In this document: positions 18,552 to 26,308 of the stretch, one piece after another
Position numbering within the stretch: position 1 is the first letter of the stretch
How the letters are laid out: the number at the start of each line of letters is the position of its first letter
From: Dehalococcoidia bacterium
GTDB lineage: Bacteria > Chloroflexota > Dehalococcoidia > Lucifugimonadales > UBA1123
NCBI GenBank assembly: GCA_021295915.1
Contig: JAGWBK010000003.1
Coordinates: 1 to 64,000, forward strand
Direction: 5' to 3'
DNA length: 64,000 bases
The notes under the pieces: model-generated
Told to the model about the DNA's origin: nothing
Databases searched by the model: none
What the model saw: the letters and a program-made list of their open reading frames with translations, nothing else
Made by a program: the position numbers and the translations under genes

Positions 18552-19952
18552 ATGGGGGCAGCCTCCCGTCCTGAAACTATTGGCGACCTTCGTGCTTCCG
18601 GCTACCAGGTATTAACTGTGAAGCAAGAGCTCAGACGTAACCTGATTCGCAAGATCCAGGCGAATGAAGAGCTGTTCCCTGGGATAGTTGGGTTCCACGA
18701 GTCGGTCATTCCACAGTTGGAGAATGCGATTCTTGCCGGACAGGACATTATCCTTCTCGGGGAACGCGGTCAGGCCAAGTCCAGGCTCATCCGACACATG
18801 GTCGAACTACTGGATGAGGCTATACCCAGCATCGAGGGCTGTGAATTAAACGACAACCCCTTTGACCCGATCTGCCCGGAGTGCAAGGAAAAGATCGCCG
18901 AGTCCGGTGACGATGTGCAGGTCGCCTGGGTCTCCCGGGAAGACAGGTACGCCGAAAAGCTGGCAACACCTGACATCACCGTCGCAGATCTCATTGGCGA
19001 GATCGACCCGATCAAGGTGGCGGAGGGACGGTACCTGTCTGACGAACTCGCAATTCACTATGGCCTGATCCCACGCACAAACAGGGGAATATTCAGCATC
19101 AATGAACTTCCCGACCTCTCTGAGAGGATTCAGGTCAGCCTCTTCAACCTAATGCAGGAGCGCGATGTCCAGATCAAGGGATACCGCATCATGCTCCCAA
19201 TCGATGTGATGCTCGTATCCAGCGCCAACCCCGAGGACTACACCAATCGCGGTCGTATCATCACGCCGCTAAAGGACCGTTACGGCGCTCAAATCAGGAC
19301 CCACTATCCTCGCGACATCGAAGAAGAGATTCAAATCATGGAGCAGGAGCACACCAGGTTCGACGATGTTGACGATGTTGTTGTTGTCCCGCAGTACATG
19401 AAGGAAGTGATCGCGGAGATTACCAGCCTCGCAAGGCGGAGCCCTGAAGTAAACCAGCGTTCAGGCGTCAGTCTCCGGGTTTCGATTGCCAACTACGAAA
19501 CCGTCATCGGCAGCGCGTTCAAGAGAAGCCTCAGACTTCAGGAAACAGCCAGCCCAAGAGTTAGCGACCTACCGGCCATAGTCGCCTCCACGAACGGCAA
19601 AGTAGAAATGGAAAGCGTCGAAGAGGGCCGCGAGTTCAAGGTTGTGGACGGACTCGTCAAGAAGGCCGTACAGAACATGTTCAGCCGGTACTTTACGGCT
19701 CGTGACTTCGAAGCCGTCTTGACCAGGTTCGATGAGGGACTGACTATCCAGGCCGGAACCGACATTCCTTCCCAATCCTACGTGGACAGTCTCCCACAGA
19801 TGGCAGACATGAAGGAGATGATCGCGAAGATCGAGGAGTCCAACGATCCCTCGGCGATTGCCTCGGCTATGGAGTTCGTGCTCGAGGGTCTGTACCTGAA
19901 CAGGCGTCTAAACAGAGACCAGACAGCAGGTCACATAGTCTTTTCTGCATAG
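18552..19952 (+). CDS. MoxR/Mg-chelatase I-like AAA+ ATPase
   Basis: 466 residues. The AAA+ module of the magnesium-chelatase/MoxR type occupies about residues 30-330. The Walker A is LLGERGQAKSR, with Ala instead of Gly before the lysine. The Walker B region is GIFSINELPDL, followed by sensor SSANPEDYTNRGRIITPLKDRYG. An insertion with CPECKEK follows Walker A. These ATPases normally remodel a target together with a VWA-domain protein; none is encoded here, and the next gene is convergent. The gene has a good AGGAGAG SD and its own promoter region with an inverted repeat. It is not evidence for chlorophyll synthesis. Confidence 0.85.
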   Translation: MGAASRPETIGDLRASGYQVLTVKQELRRNLIRKIQANEELFPGIVGFHESVIPQLENAILAGQDIILLGERGQAKSRLIRHMVELLDEAIPSIEGCELNDNPFDPICPECKEKIAESGDDVQVAWVSREDRYAEKLATPDITVADLIGEIDPIKVAEGRYLSDELAIHYGLIPRTNRGIFSINELPDLSERIQVSLFNLMQERDVQIKGYRIMLPIDVMLVSSANPEDYTNRGRIITPLKDRYGAQIRTHYPRDIEEEIQIMEQEHTRFDDVDDVVVVPQYMKEVIAEITSLARRSPEVNQRSGVSLRVSIANYETVIGSAFKRSLRLQETASPRVSDLPAIVASTNGKVEMESVEEGREFKVVDGLVKKAVQNMFSRYFTARDFEAVLTRFDEGLTIQAGTDIPSQSYVDSLPQMADMKEMIAKIEESNDPSAIASAMEFVLEGLYLNRRLNRDQTAGHIVFSA

Positions 19953-19961
19953 ATTCTGGAT

Positions 19962-20684
19962 CTAGGAGCGTCCCGCAGCGGACTTCCTTCGTGGTCGTCG
20001 CTTCTTGCGAGTTCCGGTGATCTTGCCGTTCGAAGGGCAGCCCCAGGCAAGGACGCACTCTGTGCATCTTGGTCGTTGAGCCTTGCACACCTGACGGCCA
20101 TGTTTGATCAGGTACATGTGAAAGGCGAACACGTCCTCAGGCTCGACCATAGGCTCCAGGATGTCATGCGCCTTATCCGCTGAGATCTTCTTGCCGATTA
20201 GACCGAGTCGCTGTGATACACGATAGATGTGCGTGTCTACTGGCATCGCGGGCATACCGAGTGAGAAGCACAAGATAATCGCCGCAGTCTTCGGGCCCAC
20301 TCCGGGAAGGTCCTTGAGCCACGCCTTCGCATCGTCCAGTGGCATCTCACCGAGAAATGAGAGGTCGAAGGACCCTACGTCATCCCTAACTATGTTGAGA
20401 ACCTGCTTGATACGAACGGACTTCTGTTTGGACAGGCCCCCTGACCTTATAGCTACCTCGATCTCATCTTCTGGCGCATCGGCTATTGACTCCAGCGTGC
20501 CGAACACACTCATGAGGTTCAGAAAGGCCCTCTCGGAGTTGATGTCCGAAGTGTGCTGCGACAGAATTGTGTAGACCAACTCCTCTGCAGGGTTGTACCT
20601 CGGCACCCATTCCTCTGGCCCATATTCCCCGCCTAGCTGCGACATGACATCTGCGGCTTTCACCCTTGGGCGTCGGGCTGCCAT
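19962..20684 (-). CDS. nth: endonuclease III (DNA glycosylase/AP lyase)
   Basis: 240 residues. Endonuclease III removes oxidised pyrimidines and cleaves the abasic site. The helix-hairpin-helix LPGVGPKTAAIIL carries the catalytic lysine and the following VDTHIYRVSQRLGL carries the catalytic aspartate. A C-x6-C-x2-C-x5-C cluster near the C-terminus (CKAQRPRCTECVLAWGC) binds a 4Fe-4S cluster. The tail of about 20 residues is rich in Arg/Lys and may add DNA affinity. On this strand a TATAAT lies about 50 bases before the start, a likely -10 element. Confidence 0.93.
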   Translation of the reverse strand: MAARRPRVKAADVMSQLGGEYGPEEWVPRYNPAEELVYTILSQHTSDINSERAFLNLMSVFGTLESIADAPEDEIEVAIRSGGLSKQKSVRIKQVLNIVRDDVGSFDLSFLGEMPLDDAKAWLKDLPGVGPKTAAIILCFSLGMPAMPVDTHIYRVSQRLGLIGKKISADKAHDILEPMVEPEDVFAFHMYLIKHGRQVCKAQRPRCTECVLAWGCPSNGKITGTRKKRRPRRKSAAGRS

Positions 20685-20764
20685 TGACGACCTCCTGCTG
20701 GTCTTGCCAAATGTGTTGGGTGATCAGATTATACTTCAATGACTCGACAGCCCGAATTTTCTAC

Positions 20765-20794
20765 TTGACAGCGGTTCTGGTGCTCCATTAATTT
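20765..20794 (+). promoter_or_regulatory. sigma70-type promoter before HEAT-repeat gene
   Basis: TTGACA at 20765-20770, then 18 bases, then TAATTT at 20789-20794. The -35 box matches the consensus exactly. Transcription from here would give a leader of about 130 bases before the ATG at 20933. Confidence 0.5.
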
Positions 20795-20932
20795 CAGACG
20801 CGGCCTGTGGTTCTAAAGACTCAGTTCCCTGGACGGACAGCCTCCTTCCATGGACATCACTTGCACTATGCTCGCTGGTCGCGTTCTCGGCCCGTAATGC
20901 CGCACCTATGTGCGAGCTTGGGAGTGAATCAT

Positions 20933-21856
20933 ATGACCCTTGACCTAGTGGTAGACGACCTAGGCAACCCTGACGGTCCCATCAGACATACAGACCTAGC
21001 CCAGCTATCCGGGCTTACCAGAGCCAGGGTGCCGGAAGTCATGTCATCTTTCGCAAAGGCACCAGAGGAGCGCAGGCGCGAGCTTGTCGATCGCATGATC
21101 GAGCTGGCGGAAGACAATATCGAGCTGGACTTCACGGCCGTGCTGCGCGCCTGTCTTCGGGACAGAGACGCCCAAGTCCGGGCGAGGGCAGCACAAGGCC
21201 TCTGGGACTCTGAGGACCGGACGCTCGTTCGCCCACTCATCGACCTTCTCCTAAAAGACGAGGCCCCTGCGGTTCGTGAGGCGGCGGCGACGGCCCTGGC
21301 TAAGTTTGCTGAACTAGCCAGCGAAGGCAGGCTTGTGAAGAGAGACGTTCAGAGGATAGGCGACGCTCTCCTAACAGTGGTCGGGCGAGAAGACGAACAT
21401 GTTGGCACTCAGTGCAGAGCAATTGAGGCATTGGCCCCGCTGGACTCGGCTCAGGTCCACTCAATCATAGAAGAGGCCTATGCCGGTTCTGATGTCAGGC
21501 TCAGGCAGAGCGCGATTTTCGCAATGGGTAGAAGCTCGGACTCCAGATGGCTGCCAACAGTCATCAAGGAGATGAGAAACCCCGATGCCGCGCTCAGGTA
21601 CGAGGCGGCGACCGCGTGCGGATTCCTGGGTGAAGATGACACCCTGCCCTATCTGATCAGCCTTCTCAACGATGAAGACAGTCAGGTGCAGCTCGCTGCC
21701 GTCAGGTCCCTGGGAGCTATTGGCGGTGACCTGGCTCGAAGAGCGCTTATGCAGGCGATGAGAAGAGGTGATGACGCGATTGAGGAGGCAGCCGAAGAAG
21801 CGCTGGCGTTGATTGACTTCGACGACGATCCATTAGGGTTCCGCTTTGAAGGATGA
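20933..21856 (+). CDS. HEAT-repeat (PBS lyase-like) protein
   Basis: 307 residues from ATG 20933, which follows GGGAG. After an N-terminal segment that resembles a short winged-helix-like region (HTDLAQLSGLTRARVPEVMSSF), residues 75-300 form about seven HEAT/PBS-lyase-type helical repeats such as DRDAQVRARAAQGLWD, DEAPAVREAAATALAK, NPDAALRYEAATACGFLG and DEDSQVQLAAVRSLGAIGG. Such proteins are scaffolds for protein-protein contacts. The C-terminus is acidic. No partner is evident from neighbours; the NAD-kinase-like gene follows 79 bases downstream and might be co-transcribed. Confidence 0.85.
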   Translation: MTLDLVVDDLGNPDGPIRHTDLAQLSGLTRARVPEVMSSFAKAPEERRRELVDRMIELAEDNIELDFTAVLRACLRDRDAQVRARAAQGLWDSEDRTLVRPLIDLLLKDEAPAVREAAATALAKFAELASEGRLVKRDVQRIGDALLTVVGREDEHVGTQCRAIEALAPLDSAQVHSIIEEAYAGSDVRLRQSAIFAMGRSSDSRWLPTVIKEMRNPDAALRYEAATACGFLGEDDTLPYLISLLNDEDSQVQLAAVRSLGAIGGDLARRALMQAMRRGDDAIEEAAEEALALIDFDDDPLGFRFEG

Positions 21857-21934
21857 ACCATCTGTCGTCGGACACACACTGAAGCGACGTGACGCGTCTC
21901 CCTTTTCCTTTGACCAGTTGCCGCTGGGGCGTGA

Positions 21935-22921
21935 GTGGTGAGCACTGTAGGCATAATCGCCAATCCCGCGGCAGGCAAGGACATTCGTCGAATCGTTGCC
22001 CAGGGCAGGTTCGTGCCCAATCATGAGAAGGTCAACATCCTCAAGCGGGCCCTGGTTGGGATGGACGCCGTTGGCGTTGAACGTGTTCTATTCCTTCCCG
22101 ACAGTGGTGGACTCGGCAGGAGCGCCCTGCAGGGCATGGAGCTTGCGCTAACTCCTGACTTCGTAGAAATGACCGTCTTTCATGCCGAGAGGGATTCCTC
22201 AGGCGCCGCGAGAATCATGCGCGAAGTTGGAGTGGACTGCATAATCACCCTGGGAGGTGACGGCACGAATAGAGCCATTGCAACGGAGTGCGGTGACATT
22301 CCGCTGGTCCCTATCTCCACAGGTACCAACAATGTGTTCCCCACGATGCTGGAGGGAACGATTGCTGGCATGGCCGCTGGAGTTGTCGCCACAGGTCAGG
22401 CTGACCCCGAACGTGCGTCGATTCACCATAGCCGCCTTGAAGTCTACGTGGATGGCGAATACCGCGACATGGCTCTCGTCGATGTAGCTGTGTCTACCGA
22501 GCGATTCGTGGGGGCAAGGGCGATCTGGGATATGTCCACTCTTCACCAGCTCTTCCTCACGCGGGCAAGCGTTACCAGCATTGGCCTATCCGCCATTGGC
22601 GCGCAGCTCAGGCAAATTGAGCCGGACTCGCCAGAAGGCCTTTACATGCGTCTCGGCCCTGGAGGCGATACAGTGCTCGCACCTGTGGCACCAGGAGCCG
22701 TTACCAGTGTGGACGTTACGGAGTGGTTTGCTATTACACCTGATGGACCAGGAGTCGAGGTCGACCTTCGCCCAGCTACCATTGCACTTGATGGTGAGAG
22801 AACGTTTAGCCTGTCCCCTAGTTCGAAAGTAGAAGTCAGACTCGGACTCAACGGTCCCCGGGTAGTCAATCCTGAGCGTGCCCTGGCACTTGCGGCTCAG
22901 ACGAGGGACCACCATCGTTAA
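21935..22921 (+). CDS. ATP-NAD kinase-like protein (AcoX-type)
   Basis: 328 residues, starting at GTG 21935 or GTG 21938. It carries the hallmark GGDGTNR of NAD kinases and diacylglycerol kinases near residue 107, preceded by a GIIANPAAGKDIRR N-terminus and followed by PLVPISTGTNNVFP. This is the AcoX/ATP-NAD kinase branch rather than housekeeping NadK. Members are often found near acetoin or other dehydrogenase genes, and their substrate is uncertain. Here no such dehydrogenase is adjacent. The length is somewhat greater than NadK (about 290). It could still be the organism's NAD kinase; a genome-wide search for nadK would tell. Confidence 0.8.
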   Translation: MVSTVGIIANPAAGKDIRRIVAQGRFVPNHEKVNILKRALVGMDAVGVERVLFLPDSGGLGRSALQGMELALTPDFVEMTVFHAERDSSGAARIMREVGVDCIITLGGDGTNRAIATECGDIPLVPISTGTNNVFPTMLEGTIAGMAAGVVATGQADPERASIHHSRLEVYVDGEYRDMALVDVAVSTERFVGARAIWDMSTLHQLFLTRASVTSIGLSAIGAQLRQIEPDSPEGLYMRLGPGGDTVLAPVAPGAVTSVDVTEWFAITPDGPGVEVDLRPATIALDGERTFSLSPSSKVEVRLGLNGPRVVNPERALALAAQTRDHHR

Positions 22922-23006
22922 GGTCAGGATTCTGGTTCTCGCCTCTTTAACTTGACCTGATTCTTCGTCAGTTGCCGATAAAGCCACTCACAGCGGGATA
23001 GACAGC

Positions 23007-24599
23007 ATGAACTTCAACTCACGTCGCTCTAATGTGCGATCTACAAATGGGATGGTCGCCACCACTCAGCCACTCGCTGCCGCCGCTGGCGTTAAGGTAC
23101 TGATGAACGGTGGCAATGCGGTGGATGCTGCTGTTACCACGGCGGCTGTGCTGAATGTCGTCGAGCCCCATTCCACTGGTATTGGAGGCGACCTTTTCGC
23201 TCTTGTCTGGACAGCGAAGGACAGGAGTGTTCAGGCGCTGAATGCCTGCGGTCGGTCTCCATCTGGTGCGTCTCTCGAAGAACTCAGGAGTAAGGGATAC
23301 CAGAGCATTCCTGATCAGAGCCCGTTCTCCGTGACTGTCCCAGGGACAGTAAACGGATGGGAGACTCTGCTGGACCGATACGGAAATACGTCACTAAATG
23401 ATGCACTTCAGCCTGCGATTGAGCATGCAGAGCGTGGCTTTCCAGTGTCAGAGATCATCAGCGACCACTGGCAGGTCGGTGGTCCTCGGCTGGCAGCCGG
23501 ACCCGCGGGTGGCGAGCTCTTGCTGAATGGCTCATCCCCTGCTGCCGGCGACATTATGAAGATCCCGACTCTTGGCGAGTCTCTTCGTTCTGTCGCAGAG
23601 GGAGGGAGCGACGCCTTCTACCGGGGTCCGCTGAGCGCCAGGATCGCCGACTTCGTACAATCCATGGGAGGATGGCTCTCGACTGGCGACATGGCAGCCC
23701 ATGAATCGACGTGGGTCGACCCCATTAGCTCAACCTACCGGGGCTTCGAGTGCTGGCAATGCCCTCCTCCCTCTCAGGGCGTCAATGCCCTGCTCGCATT
23801 GAATATAGCCGAGGGTTTCGACCTGAGCAAAATGGGCTTTCAGACCGCCGACACATACCATGCTTTAATAGAAAGCATGCGATTGGCATTTGCTGACTCG
23901 CTCCATTATGTGACCGATCCGCACTCTATGCCCGTAGCGCCACAGGACTTACTTTCTAAGGATTACGCATCGGAAAGACGCTCTCTCATTTCATCTGAAA
24001 GAGCACTTCCCTTGGTGGCGCACGGATCGCCGCCGGTGCATCACAACACCGTCTACGTGTCCGCTGTGGACGGCGATGGCAACGCGTGCTCGCTGATCAA
24101 CAGCGTGTTCATGTCTTTCGGCAGTGCGCTGATCGTGCCTGGCACGGGGATTGCCCTCCATAACAGGGGCGCATCATTCTCGCTGGATCCTGAACATCCG
24201 AACCGGTTGGAACCGAACAAGCTGCCGTACCACACTCTGATTCCAGGTATGGTGACTCGCAACGGCGAACTGGTAGCCAGCTACGGTGTCATGGGCGCCA
24301 TGCAGCAGGCTCAGGGACACCTGCAAACGCTTGTGAATATGATCGACTTCGGACTTGAGCCTCAGCAGGCGCTAGACGCACCGCGCTTCAGCGTCCGACT
24401 TGGTGAGGGTGTCGCAATTGAGGAGAGGGTCGACCCTGCAATAGCTCGGGACTTATCGGACAGAGGTCACAGAATCCTCGTATCTCCGCCGCACGGAATC
24501 ATCTTTGGCAGTGGACAGGTCATCACCAGGAATGCGGAAACAGGAGTCCTAACTGGCGGGAGTGAACCGAGAGCGGACGGCTTCGCAATGGGTTGGTAA
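23007..24599 (+). CDS. gamma-glutamyltransferase family (Ntn hydrolase)
   Basis: 530 residues, full length for the gamma-glutamyltranspeptidase family. These proteins cut themselves at a threonine, which becomes the N-terminal nucleophile of the small subunit. Here the site is HHNTVYVSAVDGDGNACS, so Thr348 is the likely nucleophile. Other conserved parts are NGGNAVDAAVTTAAVLNVVEPHSTGIGGD near the N-terminus and SYGVMGAMQQAQGHLQTLVNMIDFG plus DAPRF near the C-terminus. There is no signal peptide, which suggests a cytoplasmic enzyme. The family also includes oxamate amidohydrolase and cephalosporin acylases, so the substrate need not be glutathione. Confidence 0.88.
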   Translation: MNFNSRRSNVRSTNGMVATTQPLAAAAGVKVLMNGGNAVDAAVTTAAVLNVVEPHSTGIGGDLFALVWTAKDRSVQALNACGRSPSGASLEELRSKGYQSIPDQSPFSVTVPGTVNGWETLLDRYGNTSLNDALQPAIEHAERGFPVSEIISDHWQVGGPRLAAGPAGGELLLNGSSPAAGDIMKIPTLGESLRSVAEGGSDAFYRGPLSARIADFVQSMGGWLSTGDMAAHESTWVDPISSTYRGFECWQCPPPSQGVNALLALNIAEGFDLSKMGFQTADTYHALIESMRLAFADSLHYVTDPHSMPVAPQDLLSKDYASERRSLISSERALPLVAHGSPPVHHNTVYVSAVDGDGNACSLINSVFMSFGSALIVPGTGIALHNRGASFSLDPEHPNRLEPNKLPYHTLIPGMVTRNGELVASYGVMGAMQQAQGHLQTLVNMIDFGLEPQQALDAPRFSVRLGEGVAIEERVDPAIARDLSDRGHRILVSPPHGIIFGSGQVITRNAETGVLTGGSEPRADGFAMGW

Positions 24600-24650
24600 C
24601 CCTTGACGCTTGCTAGGTCTATCAACGTGCCAACGATTAGTTCTCCCCGC

Positions 24651-24699
24651 AAAAATGGGTACGACCCGCATCTACTGGGGGGTGAGATGCGGGCCGTAC
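24651..24699 (-). terminator. intrinsic terminator, minus strand, after the TPR gene
   Basis: Arms 24659-24673 and 24685-24699 pair over 15 bases with a single mismatch and leave an 11-base loop. On the minus strand the hairpin is followed by TTTTT (24655-24651). It lies about 140 bases past the stop of the TPR gene and would end that transcript. The plus-strand side has no T run. Confidence 0.65.
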
Positions 24700-24748
24700 G
24701 TGAAGTCGAGGAGTTGACCTGGCCCCTCGTCGTTGGTTGACTTGATCG

Positions 24749-24766
24749 TGTTCTAACTTTAGAACA
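24749..24766. promoter_or_regulatory. palindrome TGTTCTAA-CT-TTAGAACA
   Basis: Eight-base perfect arms with a two-base centre lie in the gene-free strip between the gamma-glutamyltransferase and TPR genes, 76 bases past the TPR stop. It could be a protein-binding site or a short hairpin in the 3' region. It does not resemble any operator I can name with confidence. Confidence 0.3.
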
Positions 24767-24841
24767 GAACGCATAAGCGAGTCAAGGCCGTTTCGAACGA
24801 ATATTCCACGAATTTGGGCCGAATCGCGAAAAGCCAGCCAA

Positions 24842-25354
24842 TCAGCTTCGGAGTTGTCGTACCCTGGTGTAGTCTGCCTCGGCCTCAGCGCGCCTACCAA
24901 GTGCCCATAGAGTCAGTCCCCTCTGGCTGATTGCAAACCAGAAGTCGGGGTCTATGTCGATCGCCCTTCCAAAGTTCTCCACCGCCAGGTTCAAATCGCC
25001 TCTGTCAGCAAGTACGACGCCCCGATTCGTGAAAGCGTCACGGTAGCCAGGGTCCAGTTCAATCGCTTTGTCGTATGCTTCTATTGCGGCGTCAAACTGC
25101 TCCATGTAGCGGAGCGCCAGACCAAGGTTATTGAAGTAGACAGAATTGGTGGGATCCAACTCAATTGCTGAGGAGTAGTCTCTGGAGGCCTCAGCAAATT
25201 GCCCAGCGTCGAGATAGGCGTTTCCGCGAAGGAAGTACTCGTTAGCCGGACTCTCAGAGCGGCTGATTTCGTCTGTCAGGTGAAGAACGACCTGATGTAA
25301 GTAGTCCCTGTCACTCGTGCCGCTCAGGTTGGGATCACCTTGCCACGAGTACAA
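24842..25354 (-). CDS. TPR-repeat protein
   Basis: 170 residues with about four tetratricopeptide repeats. Clear units are EYFLRGNAYLDAGQFAEASRDYSSAIELDP, VYFNNLGLALRYMEQFDAAIEAYDKAIELDP, DAFTNRGVVLADRGDLNLAVENFGRAIDIDP and a last partial unit, with the W/L-G-Y-A-F-A-P spacing of the TPR consensus. There is no signal peptide. The gene starts three bases after the EVE-domain gene, so the two form an operon that ends at the terminator at 24651-24699. TPR proteins are adaptors; the partner is not known. Confidence 0.88.
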   Translation of the reverse strand: MYSWQGDPNLSGTSDRDYLHQVVLHLTDEISRSESPANEYFLRGNAYLDAGQFAEASRDYSSAIELDPTNSVYFNNLGLALRYMEQFDAAIEAYDKAIELDPGYRDAFTNRGVVLADRGDLNLAVENFGRAIDIDPDFWFAISQRGLTLWALGRRAEAEADYTRVRQLRS

Positions 25355-25357
25355 AGC

Positions 25358-25831
25358 CTATTCGCTCATGCCCAGGGTCAGGATGACCTTCCACTCCCTA
25401 TTGGTCACAGGTTGGACTGATAACCGGGAGTTCTTGACCAGCACCATTTCCCCCAGGTCAGGGTGGGCCTTGATCTCCTGAAGCGTTACTGGGTTTCGGA
25501 ACTTTGTCTCACCCTTGATGTCCACCATGAACCAGACTGGGTTGTCAGGCGTACTCTTGGGATCAGGATGCTCAGAATCGGGGTCCCAGGCAGTGTGGTC
25601 TGGATATCCGGACTTCACGATGGTCGCGTAACCGACCACAGCGGTGGGTTTGGCATTGGAGTGATAGAAGAGGACTCCATCCCCCACATTCATCTCATCG
25701 CGCATCGTGTTTCGGGCCGCATAGTTGCGAACGCCGTCCCACTCTGCTGTCCGGTCATCCTCACCAAGAAGGTCATCGAATGAATAGGCCGACGGCTCGG
25801 ACTTCATCAACCAGAATCTTCGGCCGGGCAT
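25358..25831 (-). CDS. EVE domain protein
   Basis: 157 residues, a single EVE (PUA-like) domain. Characteristic parts are RFWLMKSEPSAYSFDDLL at the N-terminus, WDGVRNYAARNTMRDEMNVGDGVLFYHSN, VGYATIVKSGYPDHTAWD, and the late LGEMVLVKNSRLSVQPVTNREW. EVE domains form an aromatic pocket for modified bases in DNA or RNA. Single-domain forms like this one are widespread and their target is unknown. The TPR gene follows immediately. Confidence 0.92.
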   Translation of the reverse strand: MPGRRFWLMKSEPSAYSFDDLLGEDDRTAEWDGVRNYAARNTMRDEMNVGDGVLFYHSNAKPTAVVGYATIVKSGYPDHTAWDPDSEHPDPKSTPDNPVWFMVDIKGETKFRNPVTLQEIKAHPDLGEMVLVKNSRLSVQPVTNREWKVILTLGMSE

Positions 25832-25859
25832 AGTTTCACCTCAGTGCGTGCGAAATCTG

Positions 25860-26306
25860 CTAACCACTGGGCAAGGTCGAAACATTAATCCAGTAGTCGA
25901 GCACGCTCTGTATCATTACGTTGAATCTAATTCTGTCGATTGGTTTATTCACATAGCTGTTCGCGCGAAGTCCGTAGGAATAGAGAAGATCCTGCTGCGC
26001 TGTGGACGTTGTAAGCACCACTACCGGAATCATCCCCAGGCTCTCATCAGCCTTTACTTCAGCCAGAACTTCACGTCCGTCCATGCCCGGCAGATTCAGG
26101 TCGAGCAGGATCAGGTCAGGGCGAGGCGCATCCTCGTACTCCCCTTCCTGGAGCAGAAACTCCATAGCCTCTTCGCCATCTTCTGCAAGATGCAACTGAT
26201 ACTGGAACTTCGTCTCGCTGATTGCCTCTTGCGTAAGACGAGCATCAGCGGGATTGTCTTCTACCAGCAGTATCTGTACAGGTCTAATATCGCTGCCCAG
26301 TGTCAT
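25860..26306 (-). CDS. stand-alone response regulator receiver (Rcp1-like)
   Basis: 148 residues, one receiver domain with no output domain. The phospho-acceptor is the Asp in LILLDLNLPGMDG, with the acidic pair in LLVEDNPADARL, Thr in VVVLTTS and Lys in VNKPIDR. The extended GEYEDAPRPDLILLDLNLPG region is typical of Rcp1/CheY-like partners of phytochrome-type kinases. It starts two bases after the sensor kinase gene, so it is very probably that kinase's phosphorylation partner and acts by protein contact rather than on DNA. Confidence 0.92.
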   Translation of the reverse strand: MTLGSDIRPVQILLVEDNPADARLTQEAISETKFQYQLHLAEDGEEAMEFLLQEGEYEDAPRPDLILLDLNLPGMDGREVLAEVKADESLGMIPVVVLTTSTAQQDLLYSYGLRANSYVNKPIDRIRFNVMIQSVLDYWINVSTLPSG

Positions 26307-26308
26307 CG

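Noticed and set aside
19362-19390. Repeated GACGATGTTG/GTTGTTGTT in the AAA+ gene as a simple-sequence repeat with phase-variation potential
   Set aside because: Very short, imperfect and in frame, coding for Asp/Val residues; no sign of slippage.
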